Shown: positions 26,601 to 35,904, counted from the stretch's first letter. The stretch: DNA of 64,000 nucleotides from Ornithomonoglobus_A sp045649025 (GCA_045649025.1 JAZRPB010000010.1:40138-104137), one strand, 5' to 3'. A program made the numbers and translations. The notes: a model not told the origin generated them from the letters alone.

Positions 26601-27965
26601 TTATTTTAAAATTCTTACCCCCTTGGGAAGCTTATTTTTCATCATACCATTGGAGCCTTTTCCCCAACCCAGCGGATAGCCATTTACGCATATTGCACAA
26701 TATCCCACCCTATCACTTTCAAACACATTTCCTGTGAGGAATTTTTTTAGCTTTTCGCTCTCAATATAAAGATTTTCCACACTCTTAAAATTCTCTGCCT
26801 TAAGTGCGAGTGCAAGCGAGTGCGATGGCTCAAACCGGTTTTTCCTAATTTCTCCCAATTGCAGACCATACCTTAAAACCTTGATTTTTTCTATATCTAT
26901 TTCATATGGCAAAACATATAACATATCGCCAAACAGCTTAAAATGACCGTCTAATTTAATGTTAAGGTTTTTATTTTCAAAGTCACGGTAAATTTCCACC
27001 GCCTTTTGTGTTTCTTTATCTGTTTTTGGTAAAGCGATGCTTTTATTTAACTTACTCTCACCTGTCTTTTTAAACAGCGCAACAAAATGCCCCTCACCGT
27101 TGGCGTTTTGCGGAAAAATACGTTTTGATTTTGATACATCACCGTTACCGTTTCCCCATTCGTTTACACCGCAATCGAGCATATTAAGACACGGTATTTC
27201 CACAATTTCAAGGCCATGCTCATCTATAAGATACTGTGCAACCTCCTCGTTCTCGCAGGGTGCAAACGTGCACGTTGAATACACAAGCATACCGCCCCTT
27301 TTAAGCATTTTCACTGCACTCTCAAGTATATTTTTCTGGCGTATTGCACACGAAAATGTGTGCTCCTCGCTCCATTCCTCAACCGCTTGTGGTTCTTTTC
27401 TAAACATTCCCTCACCGCTGCAGGGTGCGTCAACTATTATCTTATCGAAAAATTCGGGGTACTTTTTTGCAAGATTTTGCGGAGTTTCATTTGTAACAAT
27501 TGCATTTTTTATGCCCATTCTTTCTATATTGCCCGAAAGAATTGTTGCTCTTTTAGCCACAATCTCATTTGCCACCAAAAGCCCTGTGCCCCCAAGCTTT
27601 GCTGCCACCTGTGTGGATTTGCCGCCCGGTGCTGCACACAAATCGAGAACAAAATCGCCCTCCTCAACAGGCAAGGCCTCTACTGTTGACATTGCCGACG
27701 GCTCCTGAAAGTAAAATAAACCACCCATATGGTATGGATGGTTGCCCGAAACGTCGCCTTTTTCAACGTAAAAACCGCTCGCACACCATTTCACCTGCTC
27801 TGTTAGATTAAAACAAGCTGTTACGGTGTTTTGGACGTCCGTTTTTAAAGTATTCAAGCGCAAAGCGCTGTATATGGGAGCACTATCCAATGCGGATACA
27901 AAGCTCTCATAATCAGCGCCTAGCATATTTTTCATTCTTTCTTCAAATTTTGGGGGAAGAATCAT
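26601..27965 (-). CDS. RsmF-like rRNA (cytosine-5) methyltransferase
   Basis: A SAM-dependent RNA methyltransferase of 454 residues in the NOL1/NOP2/Sun family. LDLCAAPGGKSTQ binds SAM, DAPCSGEGMF holds one catalytic Cys and YSTCTF the other. The C-terminal third matches the extra RsmF-type RNA-binding region, including the end WGKGSNGMMKNKLPKG. RsmF methylates 16S rRNA in E. coli; in Firmicutes the exact position can differ. It stands alone, with the tRNA gene downstream. Confidence 0.9.
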   Translation of the reverse strand: MILPPKFEERMKNMLGADYESFVSALDSAPIYSALRLNTLKTDVQNTVTACFNLTEQVKWCASGFYVEKGDVSGNHPYHMGGLFYFQEPSAMSTVEALPVEEGDFVLDLCAAPGGKSTQVAAKLGGTGLLVANEIVAKRATILSGNIERMGIKNAIVTNETPQNLAKKYPEFFDKIIVDAPCSGEGMFRKEPQAVEEWSEEHTFSCAIRQKNILESAVKMLKRGGMLVYSTCTFAPCENEEVAQYLIDEHGLEIVEIPCLNMLDCGVNEWGNGNGDVSKSKRIFPQNANGEGHFVALFKKTGESKLNKSIALPKTDKETQKAVEIYRDFENKNLNIKLDGHFKLFGDMLYVLPYEIDIEKIKVLRYGLQLGEIRKNRFEPSHSLALALKAENFKSVENLYIESEKLKKFLTGNVFESDRVGYCAICVNGYPLGWGKGSNGMMKNKLPKGVRILK

Positions 27966-27999
27966 TTTAAACCTCTTTATTTAAATGGTTTTTTATATA

Positions 28000-29520
28000 T
28001 TAGTCGATTATAACAGATTTTGAATCTCCGTCCCAATCAACCTCGTAGCCCAATGATTCTGAAATAAATCTTGCAGGAACCATTGTTCTGTCGTTTATAA
28101 CCTTTGCCTCTTTATCAAGTGCAACTTCCTTATCGTTTACTTTTGCTGTTTTTGCATTAAGAACAAGTGTTATAACCTTATCCTCACTTGTTATTGTTAC
28201 AGTTTTTGTTGCATCATCAAAATCAACATTGCAGTTAAGTGCTTCTGCAACTGCTCTTAACGGAATAAGTGTGAAGTCGTCCTCTATTATAGGAAGAACG
28301 TTGTCATATTTTGAAAAATCTACTTTTATACGGTTTACATAGATATCTATAACGCTCTTTACAGCCTGTACGCCTTCTTTTAGAAATTCCTTAAACGATT
28401 TATTGTTATCACGTAACACAATAACCTGTGATGGTGTGGTGATTGCAGGAATGCTCTTTGTTGTGTTTTCGTAGATTACTATAAGGTCGTTATTTTTTAG
28501 TTCTTTTGCAGTGTAGTCTGTACCCTCTAAATTAAGAGCAAGAGTATTATCGCAGCTTACAAGAGCGCCATCTCTTAACTTAAATTCGCCAACAAACACA
28601 TTTTCTTCTGTTTTAACAGCTGCAACTGCTGTGTATGTTACAGGCAATTGATATGTTGTTGGTGCATTGCCATCAACTATAAATTTAACACTGTCGCCTT
28701 TTTTTAGTGTATCCTTTGTTTTGGCGTTAAACAAAGTTTCTTCAAAAATATTGAATACCATTTCCTGCTCGTCAACTGTTGTAACAACGCAAGCTTCTTC
28801 AATCTCTTCTACAACTGCGTCAAAAACAAGGTAGTTACTCTCAACATAACAAGGCTGGAAAACGTCGTTTTCAACCTCTTCCTCTTCTTCTTTTACGTCT
28901 TCTTCAACAACTTCCTCTGTATTAAGAGCTATAATTTGTGATGGAACTGTGATTGCAGGGATACTTCTTGTTGAAGTACCATAAAGAACTACTACTGCCT
29001 TACCCTCTATTTCTTCAGCCACAAAGTCTGTGCCCTCTAATTCAAGTGCAAGAGTGTTGTCTGCACTTACAAAACCATCGTCTGTTTTGTTAAAGCTTCC
29101 AACATATACATTCTCTTCTGTCTTTAAAACTGCCGCTGCGCTGTACTGGGCAGGGATAATTGCAGGTGCAGGAGAATTTCCGTCAACAACTATCTTTAGT
29201 GCATCGCCTTGTGTGGGGATGTCTTTTGTTTTTGAATTAAAGATTGTTGCCTCTGTCATTTTAAAATGAGTTTCCTCACCATTTACCTTTGTGATGATTG
29301 TGTTTTCTTTTATATCCTCAACAATAACGTTATATATAAGGTATGTACCCATAACAGTTATTTCATTATTTTCAACAGTTGTTTCTTCGTTGGGATTTTC
29401 AGCAATAAGAAGTACATCATCGTTTGTGTTTACAGGCGCTGTTGTGTCTGCAAATACAGATGCTCCTGCGCTTACAGCCATTATAGCTGCAAGTGTTATT
29501 GTTAAAAGTCTCTTATTCAT
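28000..29520 (-). CDS. Secreted protein with internal duplication and copper amine oxidase-like C-terminal domain
   Basis: A 506-residue exported protein. The signal peptide covers the first 24 residues, ending SVFA. Two homologous segments of about 140 residues follow (about 59-200 and 225-370). Both contain a NAKTKD/NSKTKD motif, KTEENVYVG/KTEENVFVG and RSIPAIT/KSIPAIT, and they are joined by a Glu-rich linker. The last 100 residues form a copper amine oxidase N-like domain (VPARFISESLGYEVDWD), a wall- or surface-associated module in Clostridia rather than an oxidase. GAAAGGA supports the ATG at 29520; the frame is open a further 49 codons upstream. Its role is unknown. Confidence 0.85.
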   Translation of the reverse strand: MNKRLLTITLAAIMAVSAGASVFADTTAPVNTNDDVLLIAENPNEETTVENNEITVMGTYLIYNVIVEDIKENTIITKVNGEETHFKMTEATIFNSKTKDIPTQGDALKIVVDGNSPAPAIIPAQYSAAAVLKTEENVYVGSFNKTDDGFVSADNTLALELEGTDFVAEEIEGKAVVVLYGTSTRSIPAITVPSQIIALNTEEVVEEDVKEEEEEVENDVFQPCYVESNYLVFDAVVEEIEEACVVTTVDEQEMVFNIFEETLFNAKTKDTLKKGDSVKFIVDGNAPTTYQLPVTYTAVAAVKTEENVFVGEFKLRDGALVSCDNTLALNLEGTDYTAKELKNNDLIVIYENTTKSIPAITTPSQVIVLRDNNKSFKEFLKEGVQAVKSVIDIYVNRIKVDFSKYDNVLPIIEDDFTLIPLRAVAEALNCNVDFDDATKTVTITSEDKVITLVLNAKTAKVNDKEVALDKEAKVINDRTMVPARFISESLGYEVDWDGDSKSVIID

Positions 29521-29698
29521 ATTGTTATTTCCTTTCGGTTTTTTAATTTTAAAGCACTTTTTATTTTTAATGATATCATTCACCTTTTTAGACGGCTTAT
29601 GTTTAATTTTTGTTCCTTTTTTTGTTATGAATTTTTTATGAACAAATGTAAATAATATAAAATGCAACTATAAACAATAATATTATTGGAGGTTAACT

Positions 29699-29971
29699 AT
29701 GAAAAAATTTAGTATTATTATAGCCGCAATTACAGCGCTTATGCTTATGACTTCCTGTGGCGGCAACAACGAAACAGGACAAGCAGCACCAACACCTGCA
29801 CCAACACAAAATTCTGATATGGGTGACAAAGCAAATAATATGATGGACAATGCCGCCAATACCATTGAGGGTACAGGCGATGCGGTTGGTGATATGGCAC
29901 AGGATGCAGGAAACGCAGTTGACAATGCAGTTGACGGTGCATCAAACGCCGTGGGCGATGCAGTAAGATAA
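29699..29971 (+). CDS. Small lipoprotein with Ala/Asp-rich repeats
   Basis: A 90-residue lipoprotein. The signal sequence ends at lipobox LMTSC (Cys20). After a short Pro/Thr linker the rest consists of imperfect 11-residue-like repeats of DNA, GDA and DAGNAVD type, which suggests an amphipathic helix or coiled coil on the outer face of the membrane. TTGGAGG precedes the ATG. It is divergent from the copper amine oxidase-like gene and has its own terminator. No function is known. Confidence 0.82.
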   Translation: MKKFSIIIAAITALMLMTSCGGNNETGQAAPTPAPTQNSDMGDKANNMMDNAANTIEGTGDAVGDMAQDAGNAVDNAVDGASNAVGDAVR

Positions 29972-30000
29972 AAAATGGGAGGGTGTACCCTCCCATTTTT
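29971..30000. terminator. Terminator between lipoprotein and Gfo/Idh genes
   Basis: AAAAATGGGAGGG (29971-29983) pairs with CCCTCCCATTTTT (29988-30000). The genes converge here and the stem can act both ways. Confidence 0.9.
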
Positions 30001-30989
30001 TATAAATCTATACAGTTATCTATTTTCTCTATAAGCTCCATTGTTTTTATAGTGCTCTCTACTGGATTAACTGTGTTTTCGTGTTTTTTTATTAAAACAT
30101 CTGTAAAATATTTTATTTCTTCCACAAACATATCGTTTTTTTCTATTTCTAAATTTGTTTTTTTATCGTCTTCATAAATTGTAATGCTTCCGTCATAATT
30201 GCCTTTTACTGTTGCTTTTTCAAAACACACTTGAAATCCTTTGGTAAACTTAAAGCTTTGCTTAAGACACCAATTACCGCGGATTGTAACCATTCCTGTT
30301 TTATACTTGAACAAGATTGTGACACTGTCGCAATATGTTGAACCCTTTTCGCCCATTGCTGCAATTTTTTGGGGCTCGCCAAAAAGGTAGTTAACTAAAT
30401 CTATATCGTGAATGCTCAAATCAAGAAGTGCACTATCTTGTTTTGCATATGGCGGCTTTATATTTTTAAACTTCCACAAAGGCATGGGCGATTCTCTTGA
30501 AAAGTCTGCACTTATCAGCTTACCGTATTTTTCCTCTTGTATAATTTCCTTTAAATACCCAACGGCTGAACTAAATCTTACACACTGTGCCACCATAATA
30601 TGTGCCGATGTTTCCTTTTGTACTTTTGCAATCTCTTTACTCTCTTCAAGCGAAAGTGCCATTGGCTTTTCTAAAAGAACGTTTATGTTTCGCTTTAAAG
30701 CCTTTATTGCACAATCCTTATGTAAAAATGAGGGCAAACAAATATCCACCAAATCCAGATTCTCGTTATCAAACATTTCATCTGCATTGGTGTAGCAATT
30801 TTCTATTTGAGGAATTTCTATATCATTTTCTCTTGATATATTGGTTTTTACCTTATTATTAAAGCTTTGCGGGTTTATATCACAAAGAGCCACAAGTTTT
30901 ACATCATAACCGCTATCTTCTAATATTTTATATGCTCTTCTGTGGTCTGTTGATATTCCTCCGCAACCCCATATACCTACTTTTATCAT
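30000..30989 (-). CDS. Gfo/Idh/MocA-family NAD(P)-dependent oxidoreductase
   Basis: A 329-residue dehydrogenase of the glucose-fructose oxidoreductase type, which usually acts on sugars or cyclitols. VGIWGCGGIS near the N-terminus is the Rossmann motif. EKPMALSLEE contains the conserved EKP Lys, and SIHDIDLVNYL the family's HD motif. The C-terminal half is the alpha/beta substrate domain. GGAAAGGGG precedes the ATG. No transporter or sugar gene lies beside it, so the substrate is open. Confidence 0.87.
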   Translation of the reverse strand: MIKVGIWGCGGISTDHRRAYKILEDSGYDVKLVALCDINPQSFNNKVKTNISRENDIEIPQIENCYTNADEMFDNENLDLVDICLPSFLHKDCAIKALKRNINVLLEKPMALSLEESKEIAKVQKETSAHIMVAQCVRFSSAVGYLKEIIQEEKYGKLISADFSRESPMPLWKFKNIKPPYAKQDSALLDLSIHDIDLVNYLFGEPQKIAAMGEKGSTYCDSVTILFKYKTGMVTIRGNWCLKQSFKFTKGFQVCFEKATVKGNYDGSITIYEDDKKTNLEIEKNDMFVEEIKYFTDVLIKKHENTVNPVESTIKTMELIEKIDNCIDL

Positions 30990-31127
30990 TAAAGATGCCC
31001 CTTTCCGTTTAGCTTTTTGTGAAAAACTACAGCATTTTTTGACTTTCTCTAAAGTGAAAAGGATGTAATTAGTAATTATGTTTTTGCCATATCAGCATAA
31101 AACAACGCAAAAGCTATAGTTTAAATT

Positions 31128-31862
31128 TTATTCCTCGTCGTTGGGCATATCCCAGTTATGATAAACGTCTTGGACGTCGTCGTTATCCTCTAACATTTCC
31201 AACATTCTTCCCATATTTTTAATACTGTCGGGGTCTGTGAGCTGTGTCATTGTTTGAGGAACCATACTAACCTGTGCATCGGATATTGTATATTTTGCCT
31301 CCAATGCCTCTCTTACAGCACCAAAGTCCTCGGGTGCAGTTGTGATTTCAATAATATCCTCATCAACCTCTATGTCCTCTGCACCTGCTTCAAGTGCATC
31401 CATTGTAATTTCGTCCTCATCGATGTCTTCATTTTCTATAATAATAACACCCTTATTGTCGAACATAAAGCTTACACAGCCTGTTGTGCCCATATTACCG
31501 CCAAACTTATCGAACGCATGACGTACATCTGCCGCAGTTCTGTTACGGTTATCGGTTAGTGCTTCAACTATTACTGCAACGCCGTTAGGTCCGTAGCCCT
31601 CGTAGGTGATGCTTTCGTAGCTGTCGGTATCGCCTGAACCTGCCGCTTTTTTTATGGTACGTTGAATGTTATCGTTTGGCATATTATTTGAACGTGCTTT
31701 TGCAATAACATCCTTTAGTCTTGAATTATTTTCGGGGTCGGGACCGCCATTTTTTACTGCAACTATTATTTCTCTTGCTATCTTTGTGAATATTTTTGCT
31801 CTTTGAGCATCGTTAGCACCTTTTTTACGCTTGATGGTGCTCCATTTTGAATGTCCTGACAT
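31128..31862 (-). CDS. yebC: YebC/PmpR/TACO1-family protein
   Basis: A 244-residue protein of the YebC family. MSGHSKWSTIKRKKG, the family's N-terminal signature, and GYGPNGVAVIVEALTDNRNR are present. Members were described as DNA-binding regulators; more recent work points to a role in translation of difficult sequences. The acidic C-terminal part is normal. It is a single gene between the oxidoreductase and the HAD phosphatase. Confidence 0.94.
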   Translation of the reverse strand: MSGHSKWSTIKRKKGANDAQRAKIFTKIAREIIVAVKNGGPDPENNSRLKDVIAKARSNNMPNDNIQRTIKKAAGSGDTDSYESITYEGYGPNGVAVIVEALTDNRNRTAADVRHAFDKFGGNMGTTGCVSFMFDNKGVIIIENEDIDEDEITMDALEAGAEDIEVDEDIIEITTAPEDFGAVREALEAKYTISDAQVSMVPQTMTQLTDPDSIKNMGRMLEMLEDNDDVQDVYHNWDMPNDEE

Positions 31863-31940
31863 TTATTTATCTCTCCTTGTAACTTAAATATATACAATTC
31901 TATCATATTTTTTACGTTTATTCAAGTATTTTAGAAAAAT

Positions 31941-32750
31941 TTAGAGCTCACTCTCTAACTTTTCAATTAATGCTTTTATGGCGTGATTATTATTATCGCA
32001 AACAATCCAGTCTGCCACATCCTTTACCGATTGCATTGCATTTTCTACCGCAACACCAATACCTGCTTTTTTAACAAGCCCTAAATCGTTTTCGCTATCA
32101 CCTATGCCTATTGTTTTATTTTTGTGTATACCCAAAAGATGAGCCAGCTCCAGCATACCCTCGCCCTTGGTTACACCCTTTGGCAAGATTTCGTAGTAAT
32201 TGGGGCTTGATTGCATAAAGCTGTATTTATCACAAAATTCACTCTCCATAAGAAGCTTTTTTACCTCACCAATGTATTGTGCCTCCATCATAAACACAAT
32301 CTTTTTCCACGGCTTTTTAATTAGGTGATAGTCTATATCTTCACAATCGAGTTGCTCCCACATCTTACATTCCTCGGTAAAGCGGTTCGACTTACAAAAA
32401 TAAATGGTGTCGTTATTGTTTACCTCAATTCCCACATACGGGCATCTTTTTTCGATATACTCTAATGCTTTAGTTGCATCATCATCAAGAAAATGCGACA
32501 TCAAGAATTTATTTTCATTAAAATCATATATAGACGCGCCATTTGCACAAACAATTGGTGCATTGGGCTTTAATTCCTTTAACACAACCTCCACACCCTG
32601 CGGCATTCTGCCTGTTGCAAAGGTGAAAAGCCCGCCCTCGTTCATAAAATATTTAATTGCATCTTTATTTTCCTGTGATATTTTTTTATCTGTTGTGAGA
32701 AGTGTATCGTCTAAATCGGTACATATTAAGTATCCGCTGAATTTTCCCAT
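31941..32750 (-). CDS. Cof-type HAD-superfamily phosphatase
   Basis: A 269-residue cytosolic HAD phosphatase. CTDLDDTLLTTDKK is motif I with the nucleophilic Asp, and GIGDSENDLGLVKKAG is motif IV with the Mg2+-binding acids. A C2B-type cap lies between them. AAAGGA lies 9 bp before the ATG at 32750. The frame runs open far upstream to 33005, but only because the 85-bp tandem repeat there has no stop in this frame, so I do not extend the gene. Substrates are probably sugar phosphates or nucleotides. Confidence 0.9.
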   Translation of the reverse strand: MGKFSGYLICTDLDDTLLTTDKKISQENKDAIKYFMNEGGLFTFATGRMPQGVEVVLKELKPNAPIVCANGASIYDFNENKFLMSHFLDDDATKALEYIEKRCPYVGIEVNNNDTIYFCKSNRFTEECKMWEQLDCEDIDYHLIKKPWKKIVFMMEAQYIGEVKKLLMESEFCDKYSFMQSSPNYYEILPKGVTKGEGMLELAHLLGIHKNKTIGIGDSENDLGLVKKAGIGVAVENAMQSVKDVADWIVCDNNNHAIKALIEKLESEL

Positions 32751-32790
32751 TTGTTTTGTTCCTTTCGGTTTTTTGTTTTTATTTAAAAAT

Positions 32791-32978
32791 GGTGCGATGG
32801 GCGATTTGTAAAACGTTTGTGTTGCCGTTTTAAATTCGGGTGCTGTATCGGGTATACCGTCTCGAAAGAAAAACTGGTGCGATGGACGATTTGTAAAATC
32901 GTTCAGGTTGCCGTTTTGAAATTTGGGTGCTGTATCAGGTATACCGCCCCAAATGAAAAATGGTAAGATGGACGATTT
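32791..32978 (-). repeat. 85-bp tandem repeat, two full units and a third start
   Basis: Units start at 32791, 32876 and 32962, with periods of 85 and 86 bp. Each begins GGTGCGATGG or GGTAAGATGG and contains GGGTGCTGTATC. The third unit runs into the queH stop codon. It fills the gap between queH and the HAD gene. Confidence 0.88.
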
Positions 32979-33580
32979 TACCCCATAGAGAATATACAGC
33001 CGCAATAATCTTGCCTGTATATCCCATACTCTTCACTGATTTCACAAGACCTTTTGTAGCCGTTTTTCTTTTTAAAGTCAGACAACAAATATTTTACATC
33101 ATACTTTGCTTGTATGTCAAGTCCTATTTGGTTTAGTGCTTGTGCGTTTTTGTGCGGGCTTATTGAAAGCGTGGTTGTAAAATAATCAAAGCCGTTCTCT
33201 TTTGCTGTTTTGGCACTCTTTTCAAGCCGCATACGATAACACAAAAAACACCGTTCGCTGCCCTCGGGTGCATTTTCAAGGCCTTTTACCGTTTCATAGA
33301 ACTTATTATCTTCAAAATCACCCTCAATAAAGCTTATGGGGTGTTTTGTGTTTAGCTTTTCTATAAAAGCCTCCTGTTCACGTGCCCTTTTGTTATATTC
33401 CTCGGGTGGATAAATATTGGGATTATAATAAAAAACTGTTATTTTAAAATACTCGCTTAAATATTCTAAAACATAACTGCTGCACGGTGCACAACAGCTA
33501 TGCAGAAGCAGTGTGGGCACATTATTCCCTATTTTTTTTAACTCTTTCTCTAATTCGAGCTGATAATTTACCTTCAACAA
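32978..33580 (-). CDS. queH: Epoxyqueuosine reductase QueH
   Basis: QueH reduces epoxyqueuosine to queuosine in tRNA and replaces QueG in organisms that lack it. The 200-residue protein has the Cys motifs of the family: LLHSCCAPC near residue 31, RCFLCYRMR, and DYCGCIF at the end, which bind an iron-sulphur cluster and a metal. There is no ATG in front; the first possible start is TTG at 33580 (or the next codon), inside the end of the PAP2 gene, and the N-terminus VNYQLELEKEL fits homologues. The 59-bp overlap is unusually long. Confidence 0.9.
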   Translation of the reverse strand: MLKVNYQLELEKELKKIGNNVPTLLLHSCCAPCSSYVLEYLSEYFKITVFYYNPNIYPPEEYNKRAREQEAFIEKLNTKHPISFIEGDFEDNKFYETVKGLENAPEGSERCFLCYRMRLEKSAKTAKENGFDYFTTTLSISPHKNAQALNQIGLDIQAKYDVKYLLSDFKKKNGYKRSCEISEEYGIYRQDYCGCIFSMG

Positions 33581-34091
33581 AATTCACCACCAATGCACTC
33601 AAAATTCCAAATATTGCCCCACATATAACGTCGCTTGGGAAATGCACATACATATAGAGCCGAGAAAATGAAATCAACAACGCCACTCCGTAGCCTATAA
33701 CTCCAAGCTTTTTATGCCTTAAAAATATGCACGTTGCCGCCGCAAAAGACGTTACGGAATGTCCCGACGGGAACGAAAACGTGTCGTGTGCGGGTATTCC
33801 CACCGACATTTCATCAAATGACAATATGCCTTCAATATACGTGTATGGTCTCTCTCTTGCAACAAGATTTTTCATAAGCAACGTAAACACTACCGATACA
33901 AACACAAGCGAAACAAGCGTGAGTACACCTGTCTTTCGGTATTTTGCAAAAAACAGCATTAAAATTGCAACTGTAATCCACAAAACACCACCATTGCCAA
34001 GCTTTGTTATAAAAAGAAATATGTTATCTAAAATTGGATTTTTTATCTGCTGTATACTGTTAAGAACTAAAAATTCAAATTGTTCAAACAC
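33522..34091 (-). CDS. PAP2-family membrane phosphatase
   Basis: A 189-residue integral membrane phosphatase with about five helices. The three PAP2 motifs are present: KNLVARERP, PSGHS, and SRLYMYVHFPSD. Members act on undecaprenyl pyrophosphate or other lipid phosphates at the outer membrane face. The C-terminal positively charged tail (from about residue 170) overlaps the start of queH in another frame; it could be a late extension. It lies after the second NlpC/P60 gene. Confidence 0.88.
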   Translation of the reverse strand: MFEQFEFLVLNSIQQIKNPILDNIFLFITKLGNGGVLWITVAILMLFFAKYRKTGVLTLVSLVFVSVVFTLLMKNLVARERPYTYIEGILSFDEMSVGIPAHDTFSFPSGHSVTSFAAATCIFLRHKKLGVIGYGVALLISFSRLYMYVHFPSDVICGAIFGILSALVVNFVEGKLSARIRERVKKNRE

Positions 34092-34103
34092 AGGTTCTCC
34101 TCC

Positions 34104-34138
34104 AAAAAAATGAGCTGTAAAAACTTTGTTTTTACAGC
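34104..34138 (-). terminator. Terminator after the SLH-NlpC/P60 gene
   Basis: GCTGTAAAAAC (34114-34124) pairs with GTTTTTACAGC (34128-34138). On the minus strand it is followed by seven T (34104-34110 as A on the plus strand). Confidence 0.85.
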
Positions 34139-34149
34139 CCCTTTATTTT

Positions 34150-35451
34150 TTAATTTATAATACGTCTGCCGTAACAGAAATCTTTTCTGTATTCAAGGCT
34201 TGCATATTTTACAACATCTCCTGTTCTGGGTGCGTGTATGTATGTGTTGTTACCAACGTAGATACCCACGTGGTTTGGAGCTGCCGCACTGCCGAAGAAC
34301 ACTAAATCGCCAGGTTGCAGGCTTTCCTTTGAAACATATGTACCCTCCACACATTGAGTATATGTTGTTCTTGAAAGTGATATTCCACACTTTGAATATA
34401 CATACTGAACAAATCCGCTACAGTCAAAGCCCTTTGGTGTTGTACCGCCCCAAACATATGGAACACCAAGATATGTGTCTGCTGTGTTTAGTATAGCCTG
34501 TGCTGTGGGATTTGATGCAAGATATTGGGTTGTTGATGCTTTCTTATATGTAAAGTCAACAGGCATACTGTAAACCTCGCTGCCATCTGCCAAAACTGCA
34601 CCAACTGTTAGTGAATATTGGTTTGTACCCTTTAGAGTACCCTTTGTTATTATAGCATTAGTTGCATCAACAACGCTTTCATAAACAACACGTGATGATG
34701 CATCCTTTATTATAACTCTGTAGCTTTGTGCTGTTGAGATAGGTGTCCACTCAACGTTAAAGTCACCATCCTCAACCTCACCGTTATTTTGTGGTATCAC
34801 AATTGTTGGTAATTCAACTGAATACTCGTCTGTTTTAAATGCTTTATAGAAACGGTTGACACTTGCTATTGCCTGCTCTCTTGTGGTTGAACCCAGCGGG
34901 TCGAGAGTTTGCGGGTCTATACCGTTCATTAGTGAATTTTCAAGTGCCGTTAATAACGGAACCTTTGCCCAGTCACTTACCTTATATCCATCTGCAAACG
35001 AATCTATAACAGCTGTGTTACTGCCGTCTGACAGCTTAAAATCAACCTCGCTTGCTGCAAGAGTTGATACAAGCATCTTTGCCATTTCCTGTCTTGTTAC
35101 AAGTCTTTGAGGGTCGAATGTTCCGTCACCTGTACCTGAAACAATACCATATAGATATGCTTGTGTAACTGATTCGTTATTTGTATCAACAAACGGACTT
35201 CCGTTTGGCTTAAACAAATCTTCGTTTGTAAGCTTTCTGTATAGGTTCATAACCAATTCACAAAGCTCTTCTCTTGTTATATTATCCTTTAAATTCTTTG
35301 ATACTACGTTATAGGAAACAAGTCCCGACTCATTGGCTGATTGATATTCGCCAAGAGCCCAACCACTCAGGTCCGCCGCCATAGCCGTTGATGTGAATAA
35401 CGCTGTAAGGGATATAACGAACAGGGCAATCTTTTTCACTTGCTTTTTCAA
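34150..35451 (-). CDS. Secreted SLH-domain NlpC/P60 peptidoglycan hydrolase
   Basis: A secreted enzyme with a signal peptide (IALFVISLTALFTSTAMA), SLH-type repeats over about residues 45-215 (GIVSGTGDGTFDPQRLVTRQ is the clearest) that anchor to wall polymers, a beta-rich fibronectin-like segment (about 220-310), and a C-terminal NlpC/P60 domain. GGTTPKGFDCSGFVQY holds the Cys and NHVGIYVG the His. I prefer TTG at 35451 because AAGGAGA lies 8 bp before it; the ATG at 35469 has no good site. A long purine-rich leader and WalR-type boxes precede it, as for the hydrolase at 24050. Confidence 0.92.
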   Translation of the reverse strand: MKKQVKKIALFVISLTALFTSTAMAADLSGWALGEYQSANESGLVSYNVVSKNLKDNITREELCELVMNLYRKLTNEDLFKPNGSPFVDTNNESVTQAYLYGIVSGTGDGTFDPQRLVTRQEMAKMLVSTLAASEVDFKLSDGSNTAVIDSFADGYKVSDWAKVPLLTALENSLMNGIDPQTLDPLGSTTREQAIASVNRFYKAFKTDEYSVELPTIVIPQNNGEVEDGDFNVEWTPISTAQSYRVIIKDASSRVVYESVVDATNAIITKGTLKGTNQYSLTVGAVLADGSEVYSMPVDFTYKKASTTQYLASNPTAQAILNTADTYLGVPYVWGGTTPKGFDCSGFVQYVYSKCGISLSRTTYTQCVEGTYVSKESLQPGDLVFFGSAAAPNHVGIYVGNNTYIHAPRTGDVVKYASLEYRKDFCYGRRIIN

Positions 35452-35650
35452 GTTTAATCTCTCCTTCATATTATAGCCATTAATCCTTTTTCACAAACCG
35501 TTTGAAAACATAATCACACATATCCGTTCAAAATTTTTTGTCAATTCTTATATTTTCAAATCCTCTTCTCGTCTACCTTTGTCTTTGTCTTTCCTTTTTC
35601 TTGTTGTTACTTTGTCTGAAAAAACAGACATTTTTCACTTTACAGGCTCT

Positions 35651-35904
35651 ATTGTAACACTAAATTACAAATTTGTCAAGTAATTTTTAAGAAATATTGC
35701 AGTTTTGTTAAAAAATACACCCATATTAATTAAATTTCTTGTAATGTTCTTGTAACATTGCGTTTCCTGTTCTGTGCATTTTGCAGTGTTTTTCCTACAA
35801 AATATGGTCAAAATAGCTATGTTTTGGGTATATTTTTGTCAAATAACAGAAATACGTGAAACGAATGTTATAAAAAAGTTTTGAAATATTACAAATTTGT
35901 TACA
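35651..35904 (-). promoter_or_regulatory. Promoter and WalR-type boxes upstream of the SLH-NlpC/P60 gene
   Basis: On the minus strand TTGACA (35674-35679) and TACAAT (35651-35656) are 17 bp apart, giving a leader of about 190 nt. TGTAAT-N5-TGTAAC lies at 35740-35756 on the plus strand, and TGTAAC-N5-TGTAAT at 35888-35904 on the minus strand. No gene is visible in 35470-35926. Confidence 0.68.

Noticed and set aside
29521..29667. Extension of the copper amine oxidase-like protein by 49 residues
   Set aside because: It would put a Lys-rich stretch before a clear signal peptide; GAAAGGA precedes the ATG at 29520.
32751..33005. N-terminal extension of the HAD phosphatase through the tandem repeat
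   Set aside because: A good ribosome site and the family N-terminus place the start at 32750; the extension only reflects repeats without stops.
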